DNA from: Bacteroidales bacterium | GTDB lineage: Bacteria; Bacteroidota; Bacteroidia; Bacteroidales; JAOZTL01 | NCBI GenBank assembly: GCA_029942205.1 | Contig: JAOZTL010000062.1 | Coordinates: forward strand, 1 to 6,605 | Length of the DNA: 6,605 nucleotides | Direction of reading: 5' to 3' | Shown here: piece by piece, positions 6,081-6,605 of the stretch | Layout: every line of letters begins with the position of its first letter | Numbering within the stretch: the first letter of the stretch is position 1 | Made by a program: the position numbers and the translations under genes | Notes under the pieces: generated by a model | Told to the model about the DNA's origin: nothing | Databases searched by the model: none | Seen by the model: only the letters and a program-made list of their open reading frames with translations

Positions 6081-6605
6081 ATGATGAAAAAAAATATATT
6101 TTTAGCTTTTGTTTTCATTGCTTTTGTATTTGCTTCTTGCGAGAAATCGTATGTAGAACAAAGCAATGAAGATTATGATTGGAATACACTTATTGCTGAA
6201 ATAAATGGTATTTCTGGACCGTCAGCTGTTGCTGCTTCTGGTGCAGCTTACTCGTATGCAATAGATGGAGTTAGAGGTGGATCTACTTATGCTTGGTCTA
6301 TTTCTGCTGGTACAGGTGGTACACTAACGGTACTTGATGAAACTAATAAAATAGAATTACTAATTGCTCAGTCGGGTACGCCTTCTGACATTGAATTAAC
6401 AGTTGTTGAAACGACTTCATTAGGTACTAAATCTGATCCTTTTGTTTATACCATTACTATTTCTCCATTCTGTCCTTTCGACGTAACTAATTTCTTGGGA
6501 TTGTATGATTGTGATGAGCCTGATTACGCTGTATATGATGTTAATTTCGCTAAAGTAGATGATAATACTGTGATTATTGATAATTTCTGGGATAGTGGAT
6601 GGCCT
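6081..6605 (+). CDS. Lipoprotein with PKD-like domain, SusE/SusF position (3'-truncated)
   Basis: The frame is open from ATG 6081 to the window end (175 residues) and is incomplete. Residues 1-20 are a lipoprotein signal peptide ending in VFASC, with Cys20 as lipid anchor. Residues about 43-126 look like a bacterial PKD/Ig-like beta-sandwich (ISGPSAVAASGAAYSYAI, STYAWSISAGTGGTLTVL). A second domain then begins (CPFDVTNFLGLYDCDEPDY..VYDVNF..VDDNTVIIDNFWDSGW), whose Thr/Asp-rich strands resemble modules in Bacteroidota surface lipoproteins. It has no recognisable catalytic motif in the visible part. It sits third after susC-susD, 92 bases behind susD and beyond a hairpin, so it is probably an accessory surface glycan- or peptide-binding protein. 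ATG 6084 is an alternative start. A 3-codon ORF (ATG at 6073) has its TGA overlapping the 6081 ATG. The substrate is unknown. Confidence 0.82.
   Translation, partial: MMKKNIFLAFVFIAFVFASCEKSYVEQSNEDYDWNTLIAEINGISGPSAVAASGAAYSYAIDGVRGGSTYAWSISAGTGGTLTVLDETNKIELLIAQSGTPSDIELTVVETTSLGTKSDPFVYTITISPFCPFDVTNFLGLYDCDEPDYAVYDVNFAKVDDNTVIIDNFWDSGWP

Overview
The window looks like chromosomal DNA of a Bacteroidota bacterium, probably Bacteroidales or a relative. Three things suggest this: a SusC/SusD outer-membrane nutrient-uptake pair, a TAnnTTTG-type promoter in front of it, and A/T-rich leaders without a Shine-Dalgarno sequence. Family calls rest on reading the proteins; no database search was run.

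Layout, all genes on the + strand. (1) Positions 2-580 are the 3' end of a folate and histidine-catabolism gene, the cyclodeaminase domain of formimidoyltransferase-cyclodeaminase, followed by a hairpin at 593-636. (2) Positions 581-1341 are a long A/T-rich intergenic stretch. It contains an imperfect array of about nine 20-22 bp repeats (871-1069), a 14-residue signal-peptide-like mini-ORF (1130-1174) and a good Bacteroidota promoter (1258-1289). (3) Positions 1342-4476 encode a SusC/RagA-family TonB-dependent transporter of otherwise normal length, interrupted by one in-frame TAG at 3439-3441. (4) Positions 4495-5988 encode its SusD/RagB lipoprotein partner. (5) A strong intercistronic hairpin lies at 6002-6060. 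(6) Positions 6081-6605 are the start of a lipoprotein with a PKD-like domain that runs off the window.

The susC-susD-lipoprotein block should work as one operon. SusC is the TonB-powered barrel, SusD the surface lid that captures ligand, and the third lipoprotein probably an accessory surface binding protein in the SusE/SusF position. No glycoside hydrolase, peptidase or regulator is visible, so the substrate cannot be named. The gene upstream is functionally unrelated.

The two most notable observations are the single nonsense codon in susC, whose downstream frame is otherwise fully preserved, and the repeat array. Read on the minus strand, each array unit translates to a version of the heptapeptide [L/M]GQEIVD, with stops and 1-nt insertions scattered through it. 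This fits a decayed coiled-coil-type coding repeat. No clearly new biological system is supported by this window alone.
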